A stretch of DNA of 64,000 nucleotides from contig NZ_FXTY01000001.1 of NCBI RefSeq assembly GCF_900182745.1, positions 310,001-374,000 of the forward strand, written 5' to 3'. A program made the position numbers and the translations under genes. Positions 15,695-25,141 of the stretch are shown piece by piece (the first letter of the stretch is position 1; each line of letters begins with the position of its first letter). Below the pieces are notes generated by a model that saw only the letters and a list, made by a program, of their open reading frames with translations, was not told the DNA's origin and did no database searches. Source of the DNA: Shimia sagamensis (GTDB lineage: Bacteria > Pseudomonadota > Alphaproteobacteria > Rhodobacterales > Rhodobacteraceae).

Positions 15695-17050
15695 TCACCG
15701 TCCCGATTTGACTGCGCCCCACGGGCCAACCCGCGATATCATATCCTCAGATGCCCGCCGCATCACACGGGGCATTTCCAACGGCGCGTCAAAGCCAAAT
15801 AGCGCCTCACGCGCCCCCGCCTTGTCGACCTGATACTCTCGCTCCAGAAAATCTGCCACAAAGCTTTTCTTGGTGTCTGACCAGCCTTGATACAGGCGGT
15901 AAAACACCTCTTTGTGGCAGATAAACAGCTGCCGGATATCTTTGGGCGCCAGCTCGGCCAAAAGCATATTCACCAAATCCCGCTGATCCGTGGCGGTTGC
16001 GCGCAGCGTGTAGAAATAGGCGGGATGATCGCTGGTAATCTTGGGCCACTTGCCATCACTCTCCGCCCAATCCACCATCTTGCGAAGCTCATGGTATTCG
16101 GGGGGCAATTGCTCTGCATGATTGCGGGCCAGACGACGGATATCACTGCGCGTCGCCCCGGTCAGGTCCACACCCGCCTCCTGCGCCGCATCCACAACAA
16201 TGAAATCCATCTTCTGACGCAGAATGGCCGCGCCATCCACACCCCGCGCTTTCACAATTGGCTCGGCCAGATCGTTGTAGTCCAGAAACTTCGCAATCTG
16301 ATTTCGGTCTTTGAAATCAAATGTATATTTGATCGGAAGCTTGCCCAACTCAGCCTTGTCGCCCGCCGTGATCACGGCTGGATGCGCCAAGCCGCGGAAC
16401 AGGTAGACGCCGCCAAAATGCGCGGTCCAATAATCCTGCTGATCAAACGCCATATGTTTGAGTGTCACTGGATTGCGCGTCACATCGCCGGTGCGTTTGG
16501 CCAGCGTGATCATGTCGGCAATCAGCACATCGTCAAACCAGCCATCTTCCTCCTGTTTGAACCGATCCGCCAGCGCGCCGAGCTTCTCTGCATCGCGCAG
16601 CGTACCTTCGGTCGTGTCCGCCTCAATCGTGACCTTTCGAATGTCCATCAGATTGCTGGGCTGGCTGACTGAGAACACCGAATTCACCAACTCGCCCGCC
16701 ACCGCATCCCGCGCGGTCAGGGCGAAGAGCTGCGGCTCGTTTTCCTCAATGAAATGTCGCAGAATATCTCGGCTGGTGGAGAACTTGATGTTCAAAAGCG
16801 GCGCGGATTTCTGATCCGTGGTCAGCAGGATGAACTGACGGTTGCAGCCCCCGTGGTTGAGGTAGAGATGATCGTCCAACTCATCGCCAATTTCCGGCGA
16901 ATAGCCCGAGATATCGATGTGAAAATCGGTGAGATTGGTGGTCTTACCCGTCAAATGTTTCAGCGCCCGATTATAGCGCTCCACCAACACCGGCGAGGCC
17001 ACTTCGATCAGGTTGCCAAACATCAGGCCGCGTTGGATCAGTCTATGCAT
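15695..17050 (-). CDS. DUF6638-like conserved protein
   Basis: This soluble protein of about 451 residues starts MHRLIQRGLMFGNLIEVASP and contains HLTGKTTNLTDFHIDISGYSPEIG. I associate it from memory with DUF6638, a family seen in Rhodobacteraceae. No catalytic motif is evident and there is no signal or membrane segment. The ATG at 17050 is preferred; an in-frame TTG at 17062 would add four residues. The start overlaps the end of the abortive-infection-like gene by eight bases. Function is unknown; its place beside the AAA ATPase suggests a shared task. Confidence 0.68.
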   Translation of the reverse strand: MHRLIQRGLMFGNLIEVASPVLVERYNRALKHLTGKTTNLTDFHIDISGYSPEIGDELDDHLYLNHGGCNRQFILLTTDQKSAPLLNIKFSTSRDILRHFIEENEPQLFALTARDAVAGELVNSVFSVSQPSNLMDIRKVTIEADTTEGTLRDAEKLGALADRFKQEEDGWFDDVLIADMITLAKRTGDVTRNPVTLKHMAFDQQDYWTAHFGGVYLFRGLAHPAVITAGDKAELGKLPIKYTFDFKDRNQIAKFLDYNDLAEPIVKARGVDGAAILRQKMDFIVVDAAQEAGVDLTGATRSDIRRLARNHAEQLPPEYHELRKMVDWAESDGKWPKITSDHPAYFYTLRATATDQRDLVNMLLAELAPKDIRQLFICHKEVFYRLYQGWSDTKKSFVADFLEREYQVDKAGAREALFGFDAPLEMPRVMRRASEDMISRVGPWGAVKSGR

Positions 17051-17966
17051 CAGAAGCCCCAAAACATTTCAAAGTAAACGAATCCCTATGCGCAGAACTT
17101 GCCAATCTGTTGAGCGGCAAGTTGTCAAACAGCTCAAAGCTCTCAATATATGGGACAAAGTTTTTTCCACGTTCAGTGAGCGCGTTGTAAAAAAGAACCA
17201 AAAGCTCATCATCTGAAAACAGAGAGCGCACCAATTTTCGATGCTTAGGTTGAACTTCCGGTGCTTCATCCAAAACGCGCAACATATTATATACATACCT
17301 AAAATATTGACTTAGACCGGAACTATGCTTGTTGAACATCGAGTCATAGCGCACCAACGTCTCATCTACCGTTTCGGCGCGCGAGAACAATCTATCACCC
17401 GTCGGCCTTTCTCTGACTTGACGATAAAAGAAACCGAAGCAATCCCGCCCCTTATAAAGTATCGGTTTGTTTTCACCTCTTTCCTGAATGTCTAGGTTGC
17501 CCACAATCGAATTCAAACTTGCAATCATTTCAAAAACGAAATTGTCGAAATTCTGGCGATTAGCCGTGTTCGCCAACTCCTGTGTAGCTTCTTTTTGCTC
17601 ACTCATCTCAATCCGAGTAAGGCGAAGTTCTTCCCTTTGCGCAGCAAGTTCCTTGCTCTGCAACATCACCGTCACGATAATCCAAAGAAATGCTAGAGCC
17701 CCAGCGACTCCTGCCAAGGTATCGCCGATCTCATTTGGCGGCGCGGTTAGAAAAGACCAAATGCGCCACGACCAGTCAGCATCCGTTCTCTGGGGCAAAA
17801 GAGCAAAGACCGCGATCCCAGCAAAGAAAAGCTTTGTACTCCCAATGCCAATAAACAAGGGATTTCCACGCCTTGCTCCAACTCGCACTAATCGAATTTG
17901 GCGCTTCACCCATTCAAACACTTGCATGCATAAAAGAAACGATTTCTGAAAAATGCCTTGAGCCAT
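17043..17966 (-). CDS. Putative phage abortive infection (putAbiC-like) membrane protein
   Basis: The 307-residue protein has two membrane helices (about residues 33-50 and 68-88), a coiled-coil stretch rich in Glu and Gln after the second helix, then a helical domain (NRQNFDNFVFEMIASLNSIVGN, GLSQYFRYVYNMLRVLDE, FSDDELLVLFYNALTERGKNFVPYIESF). That order resembles the putative phage abortive infection family (PF16872). G+C is low: I count 23 of 60 at 17161-17220 against 33 of 60 at 16201-16260. Its ATG overlaps the previous stop in TGATG and its end overlaps the next gene, so it is co-translated with resident operon genes although it looks acquired. Confidence 0.65.
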   Translation of the reverse strand: MAQGIFQKSFLLCMQVFEWVKRQIRLVRVGARRGNPLFIGIGSTKLFFAGIAVFALLPQRTDADWSWRIWSFLTAPPNEIGDTLAGVAGALAFLWIIVTVMLQSKELAAQREELRLTRIEMSEQKEATQELANTANRQNFDNFVFEMIASLNSIVGNLDIQERGENKPILYKGRDCFGFFYRQVRERPTGDRLFSRAETVDETLVRYDSMFNKHSSGLSQYFRYVYNMLRVLDEAPEVQPKHRKLVRSLFSDDELLVLFYNALTERGKNFVPYIESFELFDNLPLNRLASSAHRDSFTLKCFGASDA

Positions 17967-18346
17967 CACCGCTCCCTCGCCGCAATGTCCTGCCCGCGCC
18001 GCGCTTCCACGCCCTGCGCATGACCAAACCACACCAACCCCAAGATCGGCACCCAGACAATTGCTGTCATCGCAGCCAATCTCAGGTGCATCTGAAGCGG
18101 CGGACCGGTCCGCCCGTCGCTGCCAAACGCCAAGGCATGCGCCCCGCGCAAATACACAAGCAGAAGCGACAGACCGCAGGCAACCGCAAACAGAATCAAG
18201 GCGGACAGCAAAATGCCCGTTGCAACCTTGCCATGCGACCGTGTCTCCCGTTCGACCAGCATACGCGGCAACAGCATCGCCAAAATGGCCAGAACCACCA
18301 GCGGCGCACCCGTATTCCAAAACCCAACGCTGTCGATCACAAACAC
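17966..18346 (-). CDS. Small multi-helix membrane protein
   Basis: I do not recognise this 126-residue protein. It has about three hydrophobic helices (residues 12-28, 40-67 and 88-110) and a charged C-terminus. It begins with GTG inside a TAGTG that is also the ATPase stop, and it ends in a TGATG shared with the next gene. Such tight coupling suggests equimolar production with the ATPase, for which it could be a membrane tether. Confidence 0.6.
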   Translation of the reverse strand: MFVIDSVGFWNTGAPLVVLAILAMLLPRMLVERETRSHGKVATGILLSALILFAVACGLSLLLVYLRGAHALAFGSDGRTGPPLQMHLRLAAMTAIVWVPILGLVWFGHAQGVEARRGQDIAARER

Positions 18347-20283
18347 TAGGCTTTGCCCTCCAAATACCGCCGCTTCGCCGCCTCGGACCGTTGCATGTCG
18401 CGCACCATATTGGAGATCGCAACCTCGTCGGATTTGTCGGCATAGCGGAACTCGCTATCGGCGTAGCGGTTGATTTCTTGCACCACCATCTCGGTGGTGA
18501 TCGGTACCCGCAGCTCGCTGATCATCGCAGACTTGGTGTCATAATCTTTCTGCAAAAACAGCTCCGGCTGCTCCATCCACACATCCGGCAATTCAAAGTC
18601 CATCGCGCGCACTTTTACCGCATCGGTGATGTTTTTGATCGCACGTCCGGTGAAGCGCGGATCGGCCTCCTGAATGGCCTTCAGGTACGTGCCCATCTTA
18701 GCAATGGTATCCAACTCGCCAACCTGCCCGTGCACGTTATCAAACACATTCAGAAGTCCCGGTTCATGTGGTCGGGAATGACTCTCAAAGCTTGCGGCCA
18801 CGGCCTTCTGAATGGCCTGCGCTTCAAACAACGTATGGTCACCCAGCGCGATGTCGTGGTTCTTGCCCATCAGCAGCGCCAAAATATCGATGTAGTCTTC
18901 TTGCGTTTGCGGCCCATCCACCAGGAACCGCGCCCCGGCCCGTTGGCGCAGCGCGTCGTCCACGTTCTCCGGATAGTTGGAGAACATGCCAAAGGTACAG
19001 TTACCGCGCACCACGGTATTGGCGCCCGCAAAGGCCTCCATAAACACCGCTGTGACTTCCTGTTGGCCAGCCGATGATTGTCGATCGCCACGCTTGCCTG
19101 CAATCTGGTCGATGTCGTCAATTGTGCCAAAGCCAATCACCTGCGGATCAAGCACATTCTGCACAAACGCCTTGGCGTTCTGCCCCGATTTACCCTGATA
19201 GCTGTCGATATTGTCGATGCCAAAGTTCTGATACCGGAAGGCATAGCCCGCCACCTGACAGTAGTCGTTGATCAACCCCGCCATCATCTGGATCAGCGTG
19301 GTTTTCCCGGTGCCCGGCGCGCCATCGCCCATAAAGGTAAAGATAAAGCCGCCCAGCTCTGCAAAGGGGTTGAGCCGTCGATCAAAGTCATAGGCCATCA
19401 GCATTTTGGCCAGTTTCATCGCCTGATATTTGGCGATGTGGTTGCCGACCACTTCATTCGGCTTCTTGAAACTCATGGTCAGCGTGGAGCCCTTCGCCGC
19501 CCGCGCTGGCGTAAACCCGTTGATGGTCAGCGCATCGGCCTCAACCTTCCAACTTGCCCCGACAAACGCCCCCAACTGTGGCGCATTCTGCGCCCGCAAC
19601 GCGACCTTCTCCATCAACTGCTCGGCAAAGGCACAGATACAGGCGACCAACCGATCCTCATCAGAGACCAACGCCGCAATATCCTGATCCAGCTCCCACA
19701 ACGCGCCATGCAACGCCAGCTGCGCATTGTCAGTCAGAACTTCTTCAACCTCGCCGACTTCAACCTGCGCCTCACCCAACAATGGCGCCAGAAGGAACGA
19801 GGTTGCATTGGCAAAGACATAGCCGACTGCCAGCGCCTCCGCCGCCAAAAGCTCCGAAAACGCCGTCTTCTTGTCCGCGCCCAGCGCACCTGCGAGATTG
19901 TCCCGCTTCAAATCCGCCAGACCGGAGCCTTCGGCAAAATTCTCGCCCACGGCCAAAGCAATCGCCAAAGCTCGGCGCATCCCGTGCAGCACATTGGCTT
20001 GCACGGGCGACACCAGCGGATCTTCCCCGCCTGCGCCCTCAATCCGTTCCACCAGATGCACGCCTTCAGGCCGAGCGGTTGAGCGGGTCACCAACCCCGG
20101 CGTGGTGCTGCGAAACCGCCGCCTTGCACCAATCCCGCTGGACCGTTCCGGCGTGGCCACTGGGTCTTTGCCTTTGGCAATCCGCGGTGTGTGATCAAAG
20201 CCATCCAGCATCGCCACAGCCGCATCATAATGCTTGCGAATATCCTCTTCGCGCAGCTCCATCTGATCACTTGTCAGGCTCAT
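18346..20283 (-). CDS. AAA ATPase of Vps4/katanin-like type, central gene of unknown operon
   Basis: In this 645-residue protein the first 300 residues are helical and unfamiliar. An AAA module follows with Walker A GAPGTGKTT (K327), Walker B GTIDDIDQI (D389, D390, D392) and a sensor-1 asparagine near 436 in SNYPENVDDALRQRAGARF, whose arginines could act as fingers. The DDIDxxxGKRGD and NxPxxxDDALRQR patterns recall classical AAA proteins such as Vps4 and katanin more than AAA+ regulators. The usual Walker B Asp-Glu is Asp-Asp, which may slow hydrolysis. It is expected to remodel a protein partner, perhaps the coiled-coil protein encoded at the head of the operon. Confidence 0.8.
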   Translation of the reverse strand: MSLTSDQMELREEDIRKHYDAAVAMLDGFDHTPRIAKGKDPVATPERSSGIGARRRFRSTTPGLVTRSTARPEGVHLVERIEGAGGEDPLVSPVQANVLHGMRRALAIALAVGENFAEGSGLADLKRDNLAGALGADKKTAFSELLAAEALAVGYVFANATSFLLAPLLGEAQVEVGEVEEVLTDNAQLALHGALWELDQDIAALVSDEDRLVACICAFAEQLMEKVALRAQNAPQLGAFVGASWKVEADALTINGFTPARAAKGSTLTMSFKKPNEVVGNHIAKYQAMKLAKMLMAYDFDRRLNPFAELGGFIFTFMGDGAPGTGKTTLIQMMAGLINDYCQVAGYAFRYQNFGIDNIDSYQGKSGQNAKAFVQNVLDPQVIGFGTIDDIDQIAGKRGDRQSSAGQQEVTAVFMEAFAGANTVVRGNCTFGMFSNYPENVDDALRQRAGARFLVDGPQTQEDYIDILALLMGKNHDIALGDHTLFEAQAIQKAVAASFESHSRPHEPGLLNVFDNVHGQVGELDTIAKMGTYLKAIQEADPRFTGRAIKNITDAVKVRAMDFELPDVWMEQPELFLQKDYDTKSAMISELRVPITTEMVVQEINRYADSEFRYADKSDEVAISNMVRDMQRSEAAKRRYLEGKA

Positions 20284-20352
20284 CTAAATCTCCACCCAAA
20301 CTTCTTTCTTGCCAAATTACTCGCGCCGCGGGTGTGGCCGCGTCACGTTCAT

Positions 20353-20832
20353 TTAACTCTGCTTCGCGGTATCAAAAACGCACCACTTCTGTTCATTATA
20401 GTCTTCAGGCAACAAAGCGCCTTCCCACGTTCCGGCGGGCCAGTCTTTGTCTACATGCGCAATTGCGAGGTTGTCATATCGCTGCTCAGAACGGGACAGG
20501 CAGACCAAAAGCACCTCGCCCATGTTGCGCGATCCAGTACCAACAGCGCGTTCGAAACAATCAACTCGGTCAGGCTTTTCGAGCATCCAGTCAATGGGTT
20601 CCATCGAACAGGGCAGACGCCAACCTGCTTGCGCTTGGTCATAGAGTTCATTTGCGGGTTCAAATTCGTTCTCCACCGCCCAGCTCTCAAACTCCGTCAG
20701 TGAGAATGTGTTGGCGAAAGCGAAAACCACATCCAGCCGCAGCCTTTGAACTTTTTTACCAGACCAAAAAGCCATACCACCGACAGCAACTGCCAATACA
20801 GACAGACCAATTATCCAAGTGAACCGTCTCAA
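20353..20832 (-). CDS. Membrane-anchored protein of unknown function
   Basis: This 159-residue protein has one N-terminal hydrophobic segment (RRFTWIIGLSVLAVAVGGMAFW) and an extra-cytoplasmic-looking domain with four or five cysteines (PCSMEP, VDCFERA, LLVCLSR, KWCVFD) that may form disulfides. I do not recognise the family. Its ATG overlaps the stop of the upstream gene by four bases, so both are translated together. The ATPase gene follows after 69 bp. Confidence 0.6.
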   Translation of the reverse strand: MRRFTWIIGLSVLAVAVGGMAFWSGKKVQRLRLDVVFAFANTFSLTEFESWAVENEFEPANELYDQAQAGWRLPCSMEPIDWMLEKPDRVDCFERAVGTGSRNMGEVLLVCLSRSEQRYDNLAIAHVDKDWPAGTWEGALLPEDYNEQKWCVFDTAKQS

Positions 20833-21950
20833 TACCGCAGCACCCGCCCTTGCGGGCTCACCACATATTTCGTTACGTTGCCAAACCCCGGCGGGTTAAG
20901 CTCTTCAAGCGCCTGAAACGGCCTCTGCGGCAGAATGACAGCACGCTCCAAGCTGGTCGCGCCGGTGTCCACGCCGCGCCCGGAAAACGGGTCCAATGCA
21001 AACACCTCCCGCTCCACCGTGCCAAACCAGCCAGAGCGCTCATCTTGCACCCGCTCACTGACCAAATCTTCAGTGGTCCAGGCCAACGTCCAATCGTCGC
21101 CCTCAGGCGCTCGCGCGGCGTCTAAAACCTCCCGGATTGGCCCGCTCTGCTTGGTAAACGCGCTTGAATACATCGGCCCCACATGAATGCGCCGCAGCCG
21201 TTTCGGGTGCAGATCGTCAAAGCTTTCATCAAAGCCTTTGGCGATGGTTACCAGTTTCAAGCCACCCACGGCTTGCCCCATAAGATGCGCTTGCACCTCC
21301 GGCCAGCGCCGCTCATCCTTGGGCAACGCCCGCCGCCCGGTGTCCTCAAGGCCCATGAGGTAGATCGTCGGCAGGTTCACCTGACTGTCGTAAACCGCCC
21401 AATGCAGCAAATACTTGCGCCGCCGCTCCGACAGATTGCCTTGCCAGCGTACCTCCGGATGGTTCTGCGCCCAGAACAGCTCGCCTTTAAGCAATTCTTC
21501 ATAGTAGAGCCGCTGGCTCAGCGCGAATTGCAGCTTGGTCGGGATCTCCTGATCGCCAATAATGCCGCGCAGCATGTCGTCTTTGAGCTGCTCTGCACTG
21601 GGCATATTGCGCAAATGGCTTTCGGCCTGCTGCGCGTCATTGGCCATGACCAACAACTCATTGAACACCGGAAATCCACTCTCCACAGCGTCCATAGAGA
21701 GACTGCCAAAGAACTGACCCGTCTGGCGCCCCACCAGCAGGTATTTCATGCTCAGCGCTTTGAAAGTGTAGCCAATCGAGGCCAGATAACGCGTAAGGAT
21801 TTCCACCTCATTCTGCCCAATCGCCCCCTCAGCCGCCCGCGCCGCCGCAACCTGAGTCAGATGCTCGGTGATGCGCTCAAACTTCTGAAAATACCGCCGC
21901 GACGCGCGGGTCTCCATCAGAGCTGTGTGGTCTTTGGTTGTGTCGTTCAT
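20829..21950 (-). CDS. Soluble protein of unknown function in the ATPase operon
   Basis: I do not recognise this 373-residue protein. It appears cytoplasmic. The N-terminal half is helical (TRASRRYFQKFERITEHLTQVAAARAA, LRNMPSAEQLKDDMLRGIIGDQ). The C-terminal half has strand-like stretches and short motifs such as HVGPMYSSAFT and the end KYVVSPQGRVLRY. The ATG at 21950 is used because AGGAG lies just upstream; the frame stays open to 21968. A 171-bp gap separates it from the small membrane gene before it, so a second promoter is possible there. Confidence 0.65.
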   Translation of the reverse strand: MNDTTKDHTALMETRASRRYFQKFERITEHLTQVAAARAAEGAIGQNEVEILTRYLASIGYTFKALSMKYLLVGRQTGQFFGSLSMDAVESGFPVFNELLVMANDAQQAESHLRNMPSAEQLKDDMLRGIIGDQEIPTKLQFALSQRLYYEELLKGELFWAQNHPEVRWQGNLSERRRKYLLHWAVYDSQVNLPTIYLMGLEDTGRRALPKDERRWPEVQAHLMGQAVGGLKLVTIAKGFDESFDDLHPKRLRRIHVGPMYSSAFTKQSGPIREVLDAARAPEGDDWTLAWTTEDLVSERVQDERSGWFGTVEREVFALDPFSGRGVDTGATSLERAVILPQRPFQALEELNPPGFGNVTKYVVSPQGRVLRY

Positions 21951-22121
21951 TTTACTCCTCTGGGACACGCAGTGTCACGGATCGCGCCCGACCCCGCCCC
22001 CCAGGGCGGGCGCGATTTTGCAACGTTGGTAACAATCAGTGCTGTTGAAGACTGCTGGAAAGGCTGCGCCAAACCGACAGCCGCCCTCGGGTTCGGGCGC
22101 AATCCTGCGGTATTCTGAAGC

Positions 22122-22433
22122 TTAGTTTTCACCAGAATGTTTCCCTCGGTTTAAGATCCTGCGTCTCATAAGGCTGCTTGCAAAAATCATCGCAACGGCT
22201 ACGGCCGCAAAAACTCCCCAACCGAGCAGATCATGCTCATGCGCCGGAAAGTTCTGTGTTTGCTTGGCCAACCGCCAAGTCAGAAATCCGGCAAGAAACA
22301 GAACAGTGGCACTCGCTGTCCAGAATCTGTCCGCACGCCCCAAAAAAAGCGCCAAAAAGGAATCCATTGCGCACAGCATTGACAAACCCACTGCACGAAA
22401 AAAATTGTCTATGTAGCTCTGCGACCGTTTCAT
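22122..22433 (-). CDS. Small two- or three-helix membrane protein
   Basis: This 103-residue hypothetical protein has hydrophobic segments near residues 12-32, 38-54 and 70-88 and a basic tail (MRRRILNRGKHSGEN). It starts 15 bp after the coiled-coil gene and is surely co-transcribed with it. No family assignment can be made from the sequence alone. Confidence 0.55.
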   Translation of the reverse strand: MKRSQSYIDNFFRAVGLSMLCAMDSFLALFLGRADRFWTASATVLFLAGFLTWRLAKQTQNFPAHEHDLLGWGVFAAVAVAMIFASSLMRRRILNRGKHSGEN

Positions 22434-22448
22434 CACTTCAAAGAGCCA

Positions 22449-23525
22449 TCACGCCCCATACAGATTCTTATCGTGCTTCTCGACAATCTTCTGGAACCGC
22501 CGCGCAAAGCGTTCATCCGCCTTGGCCTTCGCCTCCAACACATCGCGTGCAAACACCATGTGCTCTTCATGCGCTTCCATCATGTCGGCCATCTTCTGGT
22601 TGGTCGCCGTTCCAATCGCCGCCATTGAGGCCTGTGCTTCTTTGTCGGTCTCTACACCAATCTCGTTGATCCGGTGGGCCACATCCTGCTGCTGCGCGGT
22701 CTTCAACGATTTGGTCAGCGCATCATACAGCACAACACGCTGCTTGGTGTCTGTCTGCAACTTGTTGATCAGCACCATCTGCGTTGCGGCCTGATTTTGC
22801 AGCGAGTCAACCCAGGTCTTGCCTTTCTCGATATAACGCTCAAGCGTCTGGCTCTGCGCGAGCTTCACCTGCTCCTGCTGCACCAAATCGTTGTAAGACT
22901 TGTTCAAGTCGGCCAATTCGGTTTCCAGTTTGGTCCGCGCCGCCGCGTCTTGTTCCACCGCAATCTTGTTCTCAACCTCGATGATCTTGGGGTCCATGCC
23001 CATGATCTCCGCCCGTAGGCTTTCCAGCTCGCCGACGGTGAACTCACGCTCATCCAGCGTCTCGGTCAGATTTTGCTCCACCTTTACCTTCTGCTCTTCG
23101 AGCACAGCCAGTTGGCTTTCCAAAAGCTTGGTGATCACATCGGATTTGGCAATCAGGTCCTGCAGTTTGTCATCAATATTGGCAGTCTTGATGCGTTCCG
23201 CGCGCATGGAGTCGGACTTCCCGCGGCTGAACACACCTACAAAACTCTCCCAGCCGGTCTTGTCCCGCATCTGGTCAAAGTCTTTGGAGAAAGCTGATGT
23301 CACATCGTCCAGCCCCATGATCAGCTCAGCAATGTTGGAGTTCATCACATCCGTATGTGCATGCACATCGTCCAGCGTTGCGTTTTCAATATCGATCGCA
23401 ATGTCGTCGCCGGTTTTCATCTTCGCCCGCGCCGCATCAATACGACCGGTCAACTCAGCAATCTTGTTTTGTGCTTCGGCCACCTGCGCTTGAGACTCAC
23501 GCACTTGGGTTTCAAAATTCGCCAT
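22449..23525 (-). CDS. Long coiled-coil protein, TelA/PspA-like in character
   Basis: This 358-residue protein is almost wholly helical, with heptad-rich stretches at about 5-40, 125-240 and 290-350, no membrane segment and no cysteine. The middle part (WESFVGVFSRGKSDSMRAERIKT followed by a run of DKLQDLIAKSDVITKLLES type) recalls the layout of TelA toxic-anion-resistance proteins. The general make-up also recalls PspA/ESCRT-III filaments. Both links are impressions, not alignments. It heads the ten-gene operon and could be the polymer or membrane-associated scaffold handled by the AAA ATPase. Confidence 0.65.
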   Translation of the reverse strand: MANFETQVRESQAQVAEAQNKIAELTGRIDAARAKMKTGDDIAIDIENATLDDVHAHTDVMNSNIAELIMGLDDVTSAFSKDFDQMRDKTGWESFVGVFSRGKSDSMRAERIKTANIDDKLQDLIAKSDVITKLLESQLAVLEEQKVKVEQNLTETLDEREFTVGELESLRAEIMGMDPKIIEVENKIAVEQDAAARTKLETELADLNKSYNDLVQQEQVKLAQSQTLERYIEKGKTWVDSLQNQAATQMVLINKLQTDTKQRVVLYDALTKSLKTAQQQDVAHRINEIGVETDKEAQASMAAIGTATNQKMADMMEAHEEHMVFARDVLEAKAKADERFARRFQKIVEKHDKNLYGA

Positions 23526-23722
23526 AAAACACTCCCTCTTTCCAATACCTTGAGCCTGATATGGGGAATGTTACTTCCATTTACATCGGACTCGAATTCA
23601 ATTTGGTCAGAGTGTTGCAAATGTGCATGGCAAAAGAAAGGGGTCGTAGACACGCACCCGCATTTCGCGAGGTTTTGGCCGCTCTTTCACGCGGCCAAAA
23701 CCAAGTTTGGTCTTATGCCGGC

Positions 23723-24931
23723 TTAACCAACGACGTTGAAGTCCGGCCCATAGGGGTAGCCGGTGATATTCTCATTGCCATCCTCGTTGATCACCAGGAT
23801 GTCATGTTCGCGATAGCCGCCCGCACCGGGCTGACCGTTCGCAATGGTCAACATCGGCTCCATGGAAATCACCATGCCGGGCTCTAACACTGTCGGAATG
23901 TCTTCACGCAATTCCAACCCTGCTTCGCGACCATAATAGTGGCTCAACACGCCAAAGCTGTGGCCATAACCAAAGGTGCGATATTGCAGCAAATCCCGCT
24001 CCGCAAAGAAGTCATTGATCTGCTCGGTCACCTCGGCACAGCTCGCACCGGGTTTTAGCAGAGAAATCCCCAGCTCATGCGCGCCTACATTCGCTTCCCA
24101 AATTTTCAGGCTGGCGTCATCCACCTCGCCTACAAACAGGGTTCGCTCCAGCGCGGTGTAATACCCGGAAATCATCGGGAACGTGTTGAGTGACAGGATA
24201 TCCCCGCGCTGCAATTTTCGGGATGTCACCGGATTGTGGGCCCCATCTGTGTTGATGCCCGATTGGAACCACACCCAGGTGTCACGATATTCGGCATCTG
24301 GAAACCGCTTTGCGATCTCCAACTCCATCGCATCCCGACCGGCCATGGCCACATCGATTTCACGCACGCCTTCTTTGATGGCATCCCGAATGGCATAGCC
24401 GCCCACATCTGCCACAGCGGCCCCTGCGCGGATCATCTCGATCTCCGCCGCACTCTTGTGCATGCGCTGGCGCATCGTGGCCTCATACAGATCGACAACT
24501 TTGGACGGAGACAAGAAGCTCACCAATTTGCCCTGCTGCATCAGAGTTAGGTGATCGCCTTCAATGCCGATCACCGCGCCACCACCGGTGATAGATTTGA
24601 TCGCCCGCCAGTAATTGTCGCGCTGCCAATCGGTGTAGGTGATGTTGTCGCCATAGCACCGCCGCCAAGGCTGTCCCGCGTCGATGCCAGCTGAAATGGT
24701 AACGCATTCGGTTGGCGTCACCACCACCGCATAGGGCCGCCCAAAGGCGCAGTATGTGAAGCCCGAATAGTAGGACACATTATGCATGGACGTGAACACA
24801 GCCGCGTCGACACCCTGCTCAACCATAATGGCCCGCAGACCGGCCACGCGGCTGGCATATTCAGCCTCGGCAAATTGCAACGGCGCTTTCTCGCCATTGT
24901 GGAAACGATAGAATTCTGGACGTGCAGTCAT
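23723..24931 (-). CDS. creA: Creatinase (creatine amidinohydrolase)
   Basis: This 402-residue enzyme hydrolyses creatine to sarcosine and urea. It has the pita-bread fold of M24 metallopeptidase relatives, and it matches the Pseudomonas putida enzyme I recall along nearly the whole length: FTSMHNVSYYSGFTYCAFGRPYA, QPWRRCYGDNITYTDWQRDNY, TWVWFQSGINTDGAHNPVT, and QYRTFGYGHSFGVLSHYYGREAG. The catalytic histidine falls at H232, the same number as in P. putida. The start follows a GGAGG. No creatininase or sarcosine oxidase gene is adjacent, so the pathway must be completed elsewhere. Confidence 0.92.
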   Translation of the reverse strand: MTARPEFYRFHNGEKAPLQFAEAEYASRVAGLRAIMVEQGVDAAVFTSMHNVSYYSGFTYCAFGRPYAVVVTPTECVTISAGIDAGQPWRRCYGDNITYTDWQRDNYWRAIKSITGGGAVIGIEGDHLTLMQQGKLVSFLSPSKVVDLYEATMRQRMHKSAAEIEMIRAGAAVADVGGYAIRDAIKEGVREIDVAMAGRDAMELEIAKRFPDAEYRDTWVWFQSGINTDGAHNPVTSRKLQRGDILSLNTFPMISGYYTALERTLFVGEVDDASLKIWEANVGAHELGISLLKPGASCAEVTEQINDFFAERDLLQYRTFGYGHSFGVLSHYYGREAGLELREDIPTVLEPGMVISMEPMLTIANGQPGAGGYREHDILVINEDGNENITGYPYGPDFNVVG

Positions 24932-25141
24932 TTTGACCTCCGATAAAAGAGGTCCCGGCGTTCAGGACTGTAAAGATTTGTGCGCATTCCCAAAAGGAAT
25001 GTGGCGACGCCATCGCCAGTGCTGCGGGCATTTTGCCAAAACAAGCATCACGGCGACAAGCAGAATCCGACACAGATGTTTCAACCGCGACCTTGCGCAT
25101 CAGATTTCCGCGCCTACTGTGACCGCAATAGGAGACAGACC

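Noticed and set aside
17967-18443. N-terminal extension of the abortive-infection-like frame
   Set aside because: It overlaps the small membrane gene and the ATPase end in another frame; the TGATG coupling at 17966 gives the natural start.
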